This document shows positions 1 to 8,458 of a DNA stretch of 64,000 bases, one piece after another; positions within the stretch are counted from its first letter, which is position 1; the number at the start of each line of letters is the position of its first letter. The stretch is from positions 20,505-84,504 of the forward strand of contig JAWKPC010000020.1 in NCBI GenBank assembly GCA_041390865.1, written 5' to 3'. The notes under the pieces are model-generated. The model saw nothing but the letters and a program-made list of their open reading frames with translations, was not told where the DNA came from and did no database searches. This DNA is from JAUIIK01 sp041390865 (GTDB lineage: Bacteria; Chloroflexota; Chloroflexia; Thermomicrobiales; CFX8). A program made the translations under genes and the position numbers.

Positions 1-178
1 GCCGCCAGAACAGCGTCTTCACGAGACCATTCGATCGAGCTGGTAAACCGGAATATTCACGAACGACGGAGACGTACCGGTGTGGTCGACACGCAGAGGT
101 ATCAGCTATCCGCGGCATCGACGATTTGTGCTGTCCGCTCTGCCTGTCCTTTCCGGAAACTCCAACAGCCCCATCAAT

Positions 179-350
179 GTCATCCTGAACGGAGGCTCCG
201 CGCAGTGCAGGATCTAGCCAGGCCGTTGGAGCTGATCGGGAAATAGCAGAGTGTTTGAGGCCAGCCGTTCGCCTTGTGAAGCTCCACCTCCAATGTAGAT
301 CCTTCGTACCCACTCCATGGGTGCCCAGCTGGTGCTCCGGCCAGGATGAC
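179..350. repeat. Intergenic element with inverted ends; no gene in 1-492
   Basis: I see no credible gene in the first 492 bases. The gap holds an imperfect inverted repeat. The left end (179-187) reads GTCATCCTG, followed by CGGAG and, further in, GGATCTA. The right end (296-350) gives the reverse complements TAGATCC, CTCCG and CAGGATGAC (342-350). This is the layout of small non-coding dispersed repeats of the TGTCATCCTGA type. Only one copy is seen in this window, so calling it a repeat family is inference. Confidence 0.45.
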
Positions 351-492
351 GTGGATGGGGTGGCAGGCGCATGGGGAAACACCAGATTGCTCGGATTGAT
401 CTATCGATCTCTGTCACTTAGCCCTCTCGGCGGGACGATGCGAGGGAGGGAACTATATGGAGAGTCGTTCCTACCGGCGCGCGCAAGATCTC

Positions 493-1260
493 TCAGGGAG
501 TAAAGACGCTCAGGCCGTCGTAGGCGAGCTGGACGCCGTCGGGGAGTTCGTCGCTCACATCGGCATGAGTGCCCATGTCATGGGAGATGTGGACGATGTA
601 GGCCTGCTCCGGCCCGATAACGTCGATCACCTCCAAGGCTTCGTCGAGCGACAGGTGAACGGGGTGCGGCTGGCGGCGTAAGGCGTTGATCACCAGGTGC
701 CTGGCCCCGCGCATCGCGGCCATCGCTTCTTCCGGGATGTCCTTTGCATCGGTCAGGTAGACGAGATCCCCGAAGCGGAAACCGTTGACGATCCAGCGGC
801 CGTGGCCGACCTGGAACGACTCGACCGGTATGCCCAGCACATCGAACTCTCCCTCGACAATATGGAGATCGAGATCCGGCTTCCCGCCGAAGAAGGGGAA
901 TGGCTGCTCGAAGGCGTAGCCGAATCGCTGAAGGATGTTGCCAGCCGTGAGTTCGTCGGTGTACACCGGCAGCTTCGCCTGGTTGATCTGATTGAATCGA
1001 CGCAGGTCGTCGAATCCGCCAACGTGGTCGGCATGCGGGTGTGTAAAGAGAACGGCATCGATCCGATCCAGCCCTACCGCCAGTGACTGCAACCGCAACT
1101 CCGGCGATGTGTCGATCAATATCCGCTTGCCGTCGATTTCGACGAAGGCCGACGTGCGGGTCCGCTTGTCGCGCGGATCGTCCGATGTGCAGACGCGGCA
1201 GGTACAGCCGATGACCGGGATGCCGTTACTGGTGCCTGTTCCCAGGAAGGTCAGTTTCAT
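493..1260 (-). CDS. MBL-fold metallohydrolase, PhnP-like
   Basis: A 255-residue metallo-beta-lactamase-fold hydrolase. The N-terminus has the GTGTSNGIPVIGC signature followed by CRVC, as in PhnP-type cyclic phosphodiesterases, where the cysteines and a nearby site bind a structural metal. The catalytic metal motif HPHADH lies around residues 94-99, and further ligands are supplied by the LTDAKD and HISHD segments. PhnP opens cyclic ribose phosphates, but no phn gene is nearby, so the substrate here is not known. The ATG at 1260 has no strong ribosome-binding site. The gene is transcribed away from the histidine kinase operon and the two share a 208-bp divergent gap. Confidence 0.85.
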   Translation of the reverse strand: MKLTFLGTGTSNGIPVIGCTCRVCTSDDPRDKRTRTSAFVEIDGKRILIDTSPELRLQSLAVGLDRIDAVLFTHPHADHVGGFDDLRRFNQINQAKLPVYTDELTAGNILQRFGYAFEQPFPFFGGKPDLDLHIVEGEFDVLGIPVESFQVGHGRWIVNGFRFGDLVYLTDAKDIPEEAMAAMRGARHLVINALRRQPHPVHLSLDEALEVIDVIGPEQAYIVHISHDMGTHADVSDELPDGVQLAYDGLSVFTP

Positions 1261-1468
1261 AGCATGAGCCTACGCGGAAGGGCACTGAAACGGCAAGCTG
1301 AAGCGCCGATCGGGCGTGATCCGCGTGCTTGCGGGGAAAGACGGTACCAATAGGGCAGAGTTCGGCCGTTGTTCCCCGGCGCAGCTTCCATATTATTGGA
1401 GAGGAGCTTGATCTTGGGTTCATCGGGATACGTATGCCCTTGACTCGCCCGCCTCGTCGTCTCGAATC

Positions 1469-3832
1469 ATGGTGAAGGATCGGCTGTTGCAAACGGCCTG
1501 GGACAACACGGCACCGGACAACTCGGTCGAGCGGATCGCGCTTGCCAACCCCGCCGGCGAGGATCCTTCGATCGTCAGCCTGCTTGCCCGGCTATCGCTC
1601 CTGGCCGCCGGGCCCGACGCCTCCCGTGTGCCTGACGAAGCAGCCAACGCCGCGATCGCGATGCTCGACGCCGACATCGCCGTCATTAGAACGCTCTCTC
1701 CAGACGAGCAGAGCTTCGTCGTCACGTCGGCCGCCGGACCGTCGCCGGTCATGACCCAGGGATTGCTCGGTACCTATACTCCGGTAACGAGCGCCCTGGA
1801 ACACGTCAGAGCAGGGCACGGTCTCGCCGTCGAACTCCTCGACGGGCCACGTTCGGACTACCTGGTCGCGAACGAATACTGGATGTTCGAGCAGCTCGGG
1901 GTAAGCCGGGCGTTGATCGTTCCCCTGTTCGCCGGGGGGCGCCTCGTCGGCCGCTTTGACATTGCGCGAACCAGCGATCAACCATTCACTTCGGATTGCG
2001 AAGGCAAGGCTGGCTTGCTCGCATCCGTCGTCGCCTCGGCCCTGAACGTCGAACGCCTTACGGCCGAATCGCGAGACGCGACCGTTCATCGAGCGATCTT
2101 CGGTCTCTACCAGCAGATCGAGCACCTCGCCGATCCTCGGACCATTCTCCAGGCGGCGGTCGAGCTCACCCGGCGCGAGCCCGGCTGCGACCGCTCCTAT
2201 GCGATGCTCTGGAACGACGACCGGCGGGAGTTCATGCCGATCGCCGTCTCCGGGATCGAGCCGCAGCTGGTCGAGATGCTCAAGATGATCAGTCTCTCCC
2301 CGCAAGTCGTCCCGGCGATTGACCGGATGATGCACAGCGGCGAGACAATCATCGTCGACGACGCGGCGACATCGACGATGATGCCCCGCTCTCTCGTCGA
2401 AGCACTCGGAACCCAGGCGGCGATGTTCGTCCCACTGCGCGGCCGCAGGCACCGGACGCTCGGGTTCATGCTCCTCGACTACAACTCGCACGGCGCGCGT
2501 TTCAGCGAAGCCGATGAGCGGGTGATGGCGGGCATGGCCCAGCCGCTCTCGACGATGATCGAGAACGCCATGCTCTATGAGGACGTCGTGGCCTCATCGG
2601 ACAGCCTGGCGGTCATCAATGAGATCGGCATCCAGCTGGCAATGCTGACCGACGAGGAGAGCCTCTTCCGCCAGCTCCACCACCAGGTCGGATCTGTCGT
2701 CGACGGCACCTATTTCGCCCTCGGGCTGCTGGACGAAGACCGGCAGGAATTCGACTTGCGGGTCGCCGCCGACGGTGAGTTCGAACGCTACAAGACGCAT
2801 TTCTCGCCGGGCAGCGACGCCATCGCGCGGGCCATCCAGCTCGGGCGGCCGTCGATCCACGGTTCCAGGGAATCCGCGGCGCCGGATCAGTGGGCAGCGA
2901 GGATCGAAGGCTCGAAGCTCTGCCACTCGCAGATGACCGTGCCGGTGACGGTCGGGCGGAACGTCGTCGGCGCGATGACGGTGCGGACGCCATTCCGGCA
3001 TGCCTACGGCCCGCACGACCTCTCGGTGTTTGGCGCGATCGCCGTCCATACCGGAGTCGCGCTCGAGAACGCGCGGCTCTACCGGATCGTTCAGGAGCGC
3101 GGGGATCGGCGCGCCGCCGTGCTCGACCAGGTCTTCCAGGAGCAGGAGACGGAGCGCAAAGAGCTCGTCGACGACATCCACGACAACACGCTCCAGACCC
3201 TGGCGGCCTGTCTCTACAGCCTCGACAATGCTCACCGGCTCATCGAGGAAAACAAGGACACCGGCGAGCTCGTCAGCCAGATCGAGAGCGTCCGAAATCA
3301 GCTCGAAACGAATATCGACCGGCTCCGGAAACGCATCTTCGCGGTCCGGCCGGCGACGCTCGACGTTCTCGGGCTCAAGCCTGCCCTGAACGAGTTGATC
3401 GACGCGCTCCAGGAGCAGAGCGACGTTCAGGTGAATCTCGATGTGCGGCTACCGGGCCGGCTGGCGACCGCCGTTGAGACCGCCGTCTATCGCCTGATTC
3501 AGGCCGCGCTCTCGCTTCATATGGTCCCTGGCCGGTCGGGCATCATTACCGCCCGGGTGCGAAGCAACACTAGCCACGTGGTGATTACGGTCAACGATTT
3601 CCAGGGGCGGCCAACGACGAACGATGTAGATGATGAAACAGATATCGCTATGCTCGCGCTGATCGAGCGGACCGAATTGCTTGGCGGAAGCATTCGGCGG
3701 AGTGGCAGCGGTGGGAGTGGCTCGTCATTGCAGATCACTCTTCCATTAGACGAGTCAGCCCCGGATAGCGAGCGCTACCTGGATAGCACGAGCGCTGACC
3801 CAGAACAACGGCACGGAGGCGGCTCACAATGA
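1469..3832 (+). CDS. Multi-GAF histidine kinase with degenerate ATPase domain
   Basis: A 787-residue soluble sensor protein. It has about three successive GAF-like domains (roughly 40-190, 210-365 and 385-545) and then a HisKA_3-type dimerisation helix with the motif DDIHDNTLQTL, which puts the phosphoacceptor at His571. The C-terminal HATPase region is clearly related to NarX-type kinases but lacks its key residues. The N-box position reads QAALSLHMVPG where an asparagine is expected, and the DDGxG box is replaced by NDFQGRP. It probably cannot bind ATP itself and would need phosphorylation in trans, or it acts as a sensory partner. It overlaps the next kinase gene by ATGA, so the two are likely co-translated. 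Confidence 0.85.
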   Translation: MVKDRLLQTAWDNTAPDNSVERIALANPAGEDPSIVSLLARLSLLAAGPDASRVPDEAANAAIAMLDADIAVIRTLSPDEQSFVVTSAAGPSPVMTQGLLGTYTPVTSALEHVRAGHGLAVELLDGPRSDYLVANEYWMFEQLGVSRALIVPLFAGGRLVGRFDIARTSDQPFTSDCEGKAGLLASVVASALNVERLTAESRDATVHRAIFGLYQQIEHLADPRTILQAAVELTRREPGCDRSYAMLWNDDRREFMPIAVSGIEPQLVEMLKMISLSPQVVPAIDRMMHSGETIIVDDAATSTMMPRSLVEALGTQAAMFVPLRGRRHRTLGFMLLDYNSHGARFSEADERVMAGMAQPLSTMIENAMLYEDVVASSDSLAVINEIGIQLAMLTDEESLFRQLHHQVGSVVDGTYFALGLLDEDRQEFDLRVAADGEFERYKTHFSPGSDAIARAIQLGRPSIHGSRESAAPDQWAARIEGSKLCHSQMTVPVTVGRNVVGAMTVRTPFRHAYGPHDLSVFGAIAVHTGVALENARLYRIVQERGDRRAAVLDQVFQEQETERKELVDDIHDNTLQTLAACLYSLDNAHRLIEENKDTGELVSQIESVRNQLETNIDRLRKRIFAVRPATLDVLGLKPALNELIDALQEQSDVQVNLDVRLPGRLATAVETAVYRLIQAALSLHMVPGRSGIITARVRSNTSHVVITVNDFQGRPTTNDVDDETDIAMLALIERTELLGGSIRRSGSGGSGSSLQITLPLDESAPDSERYLDSTSADPEQRHGGGSQ

Positions 3833-5130
3833 GCGAACGATTAGAGCGACCATCGCGGGAACGCTACCTGAGAACACCTCTGGCGAGCTTTCCGTTCGAT
3901 CTACAGGCACGGCTCGTGGAAGCGACCTCGGTCCAGGATGTCTATGAGATAGGCGTCGCGATTCTGGCTCGCATTCCTGCCACCGTCTGTATCCGCATTT
4001 TCCAGCGTGACGACACCGGGCAGATGGTGCTGGTGCACGCATGGCAATCTCCGCTCTCGGACCCCTCCGGAGTCAGTCCCGACGAGATCGGGAAAGCCGT
4101 CCACCAGCGCTGGATTTCAACGCACCGGATCGGCAGCAACACGCTCGAGTTCGCCCGCCCGTTCATTCACCCGAGCCATCCCTCCTGGCTGATCGTGCCG
4201 CTGATGGCAAGCGACGAGCTGATCGGAGCGATCGCCGCCGAGCGACGCGATGGAGAGACATTCCAGTACGCTCCGGAAGACATCATTGCCTTCTCCGCCT
4301 GCGCGGCCGGGATGTCCTGGGGCATCCAGTCGCTCTTCCTCCGGGATCGAACCGACCGGCTCGGCACTCAAGGGCAGGACTCGATCGAGGAGATCGTCGC
4401 CCGCGAGCGGCGGGAGATCGGCCGGGAGCTCCACGACAACGTCGTCCAGAATCTCGCCTATCTGAATATGAAGATGGAAATTGTCTCTCGTTACGTCAAT
4501 GAGAACCCCGAGATCGCCCAGAGCGAGATCAAGGCCGTTCAGGAGCTGGTCGACAAGACGGTCGTCGAGCTACGCCGGACGATCGGCGAGATGCGGCGGC
4601 CGGCGCCGGCGCGACGCGGGATCACCGGCCAACTGCGCTCGATCGCGCGGAACATCGAGATCGACGCGTCGGACTTCGAAATGGACCTGAAGCAGGTATC
4701 CGGCATCCAGCTCGTCCCCGAGGTCGAACGCGCGGCGATCGGCATCGTCCGCGAAGCGCTCCAGAACGTCCGGAAGCATGCCTCGGCCAGCTCGGTCCGA
4801 CTCGAGGTCACCCGCAAAGACGGCGACCTGGTCGTTCACGTCATCGACGACGGCAAGGGCATCAAGGATCCCGAAGCGCTCCCGATCGATCACTTCGGCA
4901 TGGTCCAGATGCGCGAGCTGGCAGAAGACCTCGGCGGCGAGATTTCGATCATTTCGGAACCGGGCCAGGGCACGAAGGTGGAAGCGCGCCTTCCCCTGGT
5001 CGTCCCGGCCAGCGCCGCGCCATCGAGCCTTGAAGGCTCCGGCCTGAGCGCAAGTGAATACCTATCGCAACCTCCGCCCGAACCGCCGGACTTCGTTCGA
5101 AGCAGCGGTGGATACGACGCGGGAGAATGA
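3829..5130 (+). CDS. GAF histidine kinase, NarL-system type, intact
   Basis: A 433-residue sensor kinase. A GAF-like domain occupies roughly residues 30-170. The HisKA_3 helix has RELHDNVVQNL with His202 as the phosphoacceptor. The HATPase domain is complete: the N-box has REALQNVRKHA, the G1 box is DDGKGI and the G2 region has GTKVEARLP. There is no membrane segment, so the signal is cytoplasmic. It starts within the stop codon of the upstream degenerate kinase (ATGA overlap). The natural model is a heterodimer in which this subunit supplies ATP binding. Its own stop overlaps the start of a 22-codon mini-ORF that leads into the response regulator. The C-terminal 40 residues after the ATPase domain are a proline- and serine-rich tail of unknown role. 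Confidence 0.9.
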   Translation: MSERLERPSRERYLRTPLASFPFDLQARLVEATSVQDVYEIGVAILARIPATVCIRIFQRDDTGQMVLVHAWQSPLSDPSGVSPDEIGKAVHQRWISTHRIGSNTLEFARPFIHPSHPSWLIVPLMASDELIGAIAAERRDGETFQYAPEDIIAFSACAAGMSWGIQSLFLRDRTDRLGTQGQDSIEEIVARERREIGRELHDNVVQNLAYLNMKMEIVSRYVNENPEIAQSEIKAVQELVDKTVVELRRTIGEMRRPAPARRGITGQLRSIARNIEIDASDFEMDLKQVSGIQLVPEVERAAIGIVREALQNVRKHASASSVRLEVTRKDGDLVVHVIDDGKGIKDPEALPIDHFGMVQMRELAEDLGGEISIISEPGQGTKVEARLPLVVPASAAPSSLEGSGLSASEYLSQPPPEPPDFVRSSGGYDAGE

Positions 5131-5195
5131 TCATGACCATCGCACAGCAACCGACCCGAGTGAATATCACCCGCATTGAGAAGGACGGCCAGTAG
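5127..5195 (+). CDS. 22-codon mini-ORF between kinase and regulator
   Basis: ATG at 5127 overlaps the TGA of the kinase (ATGA), and the TAG at 5193-5195 directly abuts the ATG of the response regulator at 5196. It would encode a 22-residue peptide beginning MIMTIAQQPTR and ending RIEKDGQ. The ribosome-binding sequence for the regulator (AAGGACGG) lies inside it. It may be a true small protein, or simply a translational coupling relay that carries ribosomes from the kinase to the regulator. No family is recognised. Confidence 0.4.
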   Translation: MIMTIAQQPTRVNITRIEKDGQ

Positions 5196-5861
5196 ATGTT
5201 ACGTGTAGTCATTGCCGACGACCACGATCTGTTCCGCGAAGGACTCCGCCAACTGCTGGCGTCAGTCGATGATGTCGAGGTCGCCGGAGAAGCGAGCGAC
5301 GGGAAGCAGGCCGTCGAGCTTGTGAAGCTCCATAGTCCGGACGTCGTGCTGATGGATATCAGCATGCCGGAGATGGACGGCATCCAGGCGACCGAGATGA
5401 TCGTCAAGAACTACCCCGACACCCACGTCGTCGTGCTGACGATGTACGCCGACGACGAGTACGCGATCCACGCGATCCGGGCCGGCGCCAAGGGCTACCT
5501 GCTGAAGAACACCCGCTCCAACGAGGTCATCCGGGCGATCCGGCTGGCGGCGGCAGGCGGATCGAGCATTGACCCGGCCCTCGGACCGATCCTGATGCGG
5601 GAGTTCCAGCGCCTGCTCAACAGCTCGCCGGGCAACAACCAGCAGCAGCTCACCGAGCGGGAGCAGCGCTTCCTGGAATTGCTGTCGCGCGGCCGGAACA
5701 ACCGGCAGATCGCCGACGAGCTTGACCTCGCCGAAAGCACGGTCAAGAACAATCTCAGCGCGCTCTTCCAGAAGATCGGCGTCCGGGACCGGACCCAGGC
5801 CGTCCTCTACGCGTTCCAGAACGGCATCGTCGCACCGCCGACGGAATCCCGCCGGGTCTGA
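5196..5861 (+). CDS. NarL/FixJ-family response regulator
   Basis: A 221-residue DNA-binding response regulator. The receiver domain (1-120) shows the acidic pair at Asp9/Asp10, the phosphoacceptor Asp54 in VVLMDISMPEMDG, and the conserved lysine in GYLLKNT. The C-terminus (about 148-215) is a LuxR-type helix-turn-helix beginning LTEREQRFLELL, with the recognition region STVKNNLSALFQKIGV. It is the cognate partner of the two upstream HisKA_3 kinases and forms the last gene of that operon. The next feature is a strong terminator hairpin. Confidence 0.95.
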   Translation: MLRVVIADDHDLFREGLRQLLASVDDVEVAGEASDGKQAVELVKLHSPDVVLMDISMPEMDGIQATEMIVKNYPDTHVVVLTMYADDEYAIHAIRAGAKGYLLKNTRSNEVIRAIRLAAAGGSSIDPALGPILMREFQRLLNSSPGNNQQQLTEREQRFLELLSRGRNNRQIADELDLAESTVKNNLSALFQKIGVRDRTQAVLYAFQNGIVAPPTESRRV

Positions 5862-5887
5862 CGCCGCTGGCACGACCTGCAACGCTG

Positions 5888-5928
5888 AACACGAACGCCG
5901 CTGCTAAGCACGCAGCGGCGTTCGTGTT
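5888..5928 (+). terminator. Terminator hairpin after the two-component operon
   Basis: A perfect 17-bp stem, with left arm 5888-5904, a 7-base loop and right arm 5912-5928. The arms begin AACACGAACGCC and GCAGCGGCG. There is no clear U-tract, so Rho-independent activity is likely but not certain. Confidence 0.7.
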
Positions 5929-6118
5929 CGTAGCCGGACGCTCGATCGAACGGCACATCCGGCCTCATGCCCGGCTTCAGGCCTTCAACTCGCCAATCGA
6001 ATTTCCATTGCATCCGAACCGGAGAACGCTCGGACAAGAGATATCCTGACGTTTGGCTGCATTGCCTCGTCCTCCTTGAGTAACGATCCCGGCAGCTGCA
6101 ATCACTCCCGCTCGAGGT

Positions 6119-6760
6119 CTACAGCAAGCGGCCGGTGTCCGCGACGCGCTGCATCCACTGACGCTCGGCGCCGATCGTCGTCGTCAGGCCGTGGCCGGGA
6201 TAGACCACGACGTCGTCCGGCAGTTCGAGCAACCGGCGGATCGTCTCGACCGTCTGATCGGCGCTCGCATCCTCGATCTCGATCGTCCCGTAGCCTCCGG
6301 GGAAGAGCGTGTCGCCGCCGAGCAGAACCTTCTCGTCGGCGTTATAGAGCGATATCTGCCCCGGCGAATGGCCGGGAGTGTGGAGGACCTCGAACGCGAC
6401 ATCGCCGAGCTCGACCTGGTCTCCCTCACCGATGATGCGGTCCGGCGAGAAGCCCTGAATATCGCCATATGTCGGGTTCTCCAGCTTGTGGCGGTCATCC
6501 TCGTGTACCAGCAGCGGGATATCGTACTTTGACCGCAGTGCGTCTGCGTCGGCAATATGGTCCCAATGACCGTGGGTGATAACGAGCAATTCCGGTTCGA
6601 GATCCCGGGATGCGATCTCCCGGGCGGTCGCCTCGAGGCTGTCCGGCGGCCCATCGATCAGCATCGTCTTCTTGCTCGACTTCTCGATGACGAGAAACAG
6701 GTTCGTCTCTATCGGCCCGGCCGCGATCTGAATGATTTCAAGGCGGGAGGTCTCAGCCAC
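6119..6760 (-). CDS. MBL-fold hydrolase, glyoxalase II-like
   Basis: A 213-residue metallo-beta-lactamase-fold hydrolase. Metal ligands are visible as HGHWDH near residue 60, HTPGHSPGQ near residue 135, GGDTLF and a final PGHG. I chose the GTG at 6760 because AGAGGAG lies just upstream and the protein begins where the fold begins (VAETSRLEI). A much longer open frame upstream has no homology and overlaps the next gene in antisense. Members of this group hydrolyse thioesters or related bonds, but the substrate cannot be read from the sequence. It is divergent from the DUF2255-type gene. Confidence 0.88.
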   Translation of the reverse strand: MAETSRLEIIQIAAGPIETNLFLVIEKSSKKTMLIDGPPDSLEATAREIASRDLEPELLVITHGHWDHIADADALRSKYDIPLLVHEDDRHKLENPTYGDIQGFSPDRIIGEGDQVELGDVAFEVLHTPGHSPGQISLYNADEKVLLGGDTLFPGGYGTIEIEDASADQTVETIRRLLELPDDVVVYPGHGLTTTIGAERQWMQRVADTGRLL

Positions 6761-6898
6761 GTCTTCTCCTCTGTGTTGCACGATCCGTTCAGGTAGGAGC
6801 ACTCTACCACCCGGAACTCCGCCTCCACCGGCAGGTTGCTGTGCTAGCGTGAGCCGGCACGCGCAACCGATCGGAGAACGGTGAACAGGAGATGGCGC

Positions 6899-7285
6899 AT
6901 GAGCGGTTTCAGCCGGGACATCCTCGAAGCAGCCGAGCGGGAGCACGAGATCGAATTCGAGACGTTTGGCAGAAGGACCGGCAAGTCCAGCAACGTCATC
7001 ATCTGGATCACTCGCGACGGAGACAGCCTCTTCATTCGATCCGGTGGAGGGCTGGCTCGCGACTGGCCCCAGAACCTGAAACACCACGGACGGGGCGTCC
7101 TTCATCTGGCCGGTCAATCCATCCCGGTCAAAGCGCGGCATGTCGAGGACGTCGCCGAGGCGAAACGAATCACCCGGGCGGTACAGAAGAAGTATCAGTC
7201 CGGGGCCGACGGGCACGACCAGCCGGCCGATGCCCCGCCCGTGCCTGCCGAACTTGCAACCTTCGAGCTGTTGCCCTCGGATTGA
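6899..7285 (+). CDS. DUF2255-type small protein
   Basis: A 128-residue protein starting MSGFSRDILEAAE, placed by the AGGAG at 6887-6891 seven bases upstream. The pattern EIEFETFGRRTGKSSNVIIWITRDG, followed by FIRSGGGLARDW and then NLKHHG, matches the DUF2255 or deazaflavin-nitroreductase-like split-barrel group. Those proteins bind a flavin-type cofactor in the related Ddn family, but binding by this one is not shown. It stands alone, upstream of the flagellar promoter. Confidence 0.65.
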   Translation: MSGFSRDILEAAEREHEIEFETFGRRTGKSSNVIIWITRDGDSLFIRSGGGLARDWPQNLKHHGRGVLHLAGQSIPVKARHVEDVAEAKRITRAVQKKYQSGADGHDQPADAPPVPAELATFELLPSD

Positions 7286-7511
7286 CGGTCGACCAGAATC
7301 CCCCGGATCGAGCCGAGGCCGGAGTGCAAACCCGGCCCAATCACGCAGCCGGCATATCTGACACAACAATGAAGCAGGCCTGGGACAGCCACTGACGCTG
7401 ATGCCTCGCCCTGCCCTGGAACAACCGGACGCTCACACATCGCCCCTGGCCGCCGATTCCGGATCGCCAAGGTCCCGTCAGGCAGCGTGTTCTGACGCCC
7501 GAAGAGGCGGG

Positions 7512-7554
7512 TTGCGTGTTCGCCGGACATTGTTATAATGGGTGTACGTACACC
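7512..7554 (+). promoter_or_regulatory. Flagellar operon promoter with palindromic operator
   Basis: A perfect TATAAT (7534-7539) is preceded by TTGCGT (7512-7517) with 16 bp between. Directly after the -10 box lies the 14-bp palindrome GGTGTACGTACACC (7541-7554), then a partial second copy TGTACGTAC (7555-7563). The site covers the expected transcription start, a typical repressor position. The 12-bp core also occurs in the dnaA promoter region at 33021-33032. The 7286-7511 stretch holds nothing else I recognise. Confidence 0.65.
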
Positions 7555-7586
7555 TGTACGTACGATGGTATCCGGGAGGATCGAAG

Positions 7587-8039
7587 ATGAGCCTCTTCGA
7601 AAGTATGCAGGTCAGCGTGTCCGGCTTGAGCGCCCAACGCGTTCGCATGGATGTTATCGCAAGCAACATCGCGAATGTCGATACGCTCGAGACCGAAGAC
7701 GGCGGCCCCTACGTTCGCAAGCGAGTCCGCTTCGAGACGACAAACCCCGACACAGGCGACGTCGTCCGGGTCAGCGCATTCGACGATGTCCTGGCCCAGC
7801 GAGCAGTCGGGAACGGAGTACGCGTCTCTTCCATCGAGGAAGACGATGCCGCGCTCGAGCTCGTCTACGAGCCGGACAACCCGAACGCGGACGCAGAAGG
7901 TTTCGTCCTCCGCCCGGATATCGACGTCGTGACCGAGATGACTGACATGCTGTCAGCGACCCGTGCCTACGAAGCGAACATCACCGTCCTGAACGCCTTG
8001 AAATCGATGGCGATGCAGGCGCTGGACATCGCTCGTTAG
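7587..8039 (+). CDS. flgC: Flagellar proximal rod protein FlgC
   Basis: A 150-residue rod protein. The N-terminal flagellar rod motif SGLSAQRVRMDVIASNIANV and the C-terminal DMLSATRAYEANITVLNALK are the paired helices that pack the axial structure. I chose the start at 7587 because GGGAGG sits seven bases upstream; the open frame extends further back into the promoter palindrome. It is the first gene of the operon. FlgB, usually immediately upstream, is instead found seven genes later at 14326. Confidence 0.95.
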   Translation: MSLFESMQVSVSGLSAQRVRMDVIASNIANVDTLETEDGGPYVRKRVRFETTNPDTGDVVRVSAFDDVLAQRAVGNGVRVSSIEEDDAALELVYEPDNPNADAEGFVLRPDIDVVTEMTDMLSATRAYEANITVLNALKSMAMQALDIAR

Positions 8040-8079
8040 ACCGGCTCGGCAGCAGTGACACCAGGTAGAGGATGACCGA

Positions 8080-8388
8080 ATGCAACTCACGCCACCACAG
8101 GGAATCCAGGCCGGCAGTATCGGCAACGCGAGCGGCATCACGCCCGCATCGCAGTCGGCGTCGCCGTTCGACGACATCATAGAGATCACCTCCCAGGCGG
8201 CGGGGAATGTCGGGGCGGCGATGGCGAACGCCGACCAGTTCGCGACCCGGCTGGCTGTCGGCGAAGACGTCGACATCCATTCAGCGATCCTCGCGATGGA
8301 GCAGGCCTCGATTGCCGTCGACATGACACTGCAGATCCGCAACCGGGCCATGGAGGCCTACCGCGAGATCATCTCGATGCAGGTCTAG
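8080..8388 (+). CDS. fliE: Flagellar hook-basal body protein FliE
   Basis: A 102-residue protein that joins the MS-ring to the rod. The conserved C-terminal half (MEQASIAVDMTLQIRNRAME, then AYREIISMQV) is typical of FliE, as is the length. It lies 40 bp after flgC. A stable hairpin separates it from fliF. Confidence 0.95.
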   Translation: MQLTPPQGIQAGSIGNASGITPASQSASPFDDIIEITSQAAGNVGAAMANADQFATRLAVGEDVDIHSAILAMEQASIAVDMTLQIRNRAMEAYREIISMQV

Positions 8389-8401
8389 AGGACGGGAAAC
8401 A

Positions 8402-8434
8402 GGAAACCGCGGCGGAGTCGACTCGGCGGTTTCC
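8402..8434 (+). promoter_or_regulatory. Hairpin between fliE and fliF
   Basis: The arms GGAAACCGC (8402-8410) and GCGGTTTCC (8426-8434) pair perfectly, and the inner sequence is itself the palindrome GAGTCGACTC (8415-8424). No U-tract follows, so it is more likely an RNA processing or stability element than a terminator. Confidence 0.5.
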
Positions 8435-8458
8435 ACGGTAGAGGACGGATAAGCGGCT

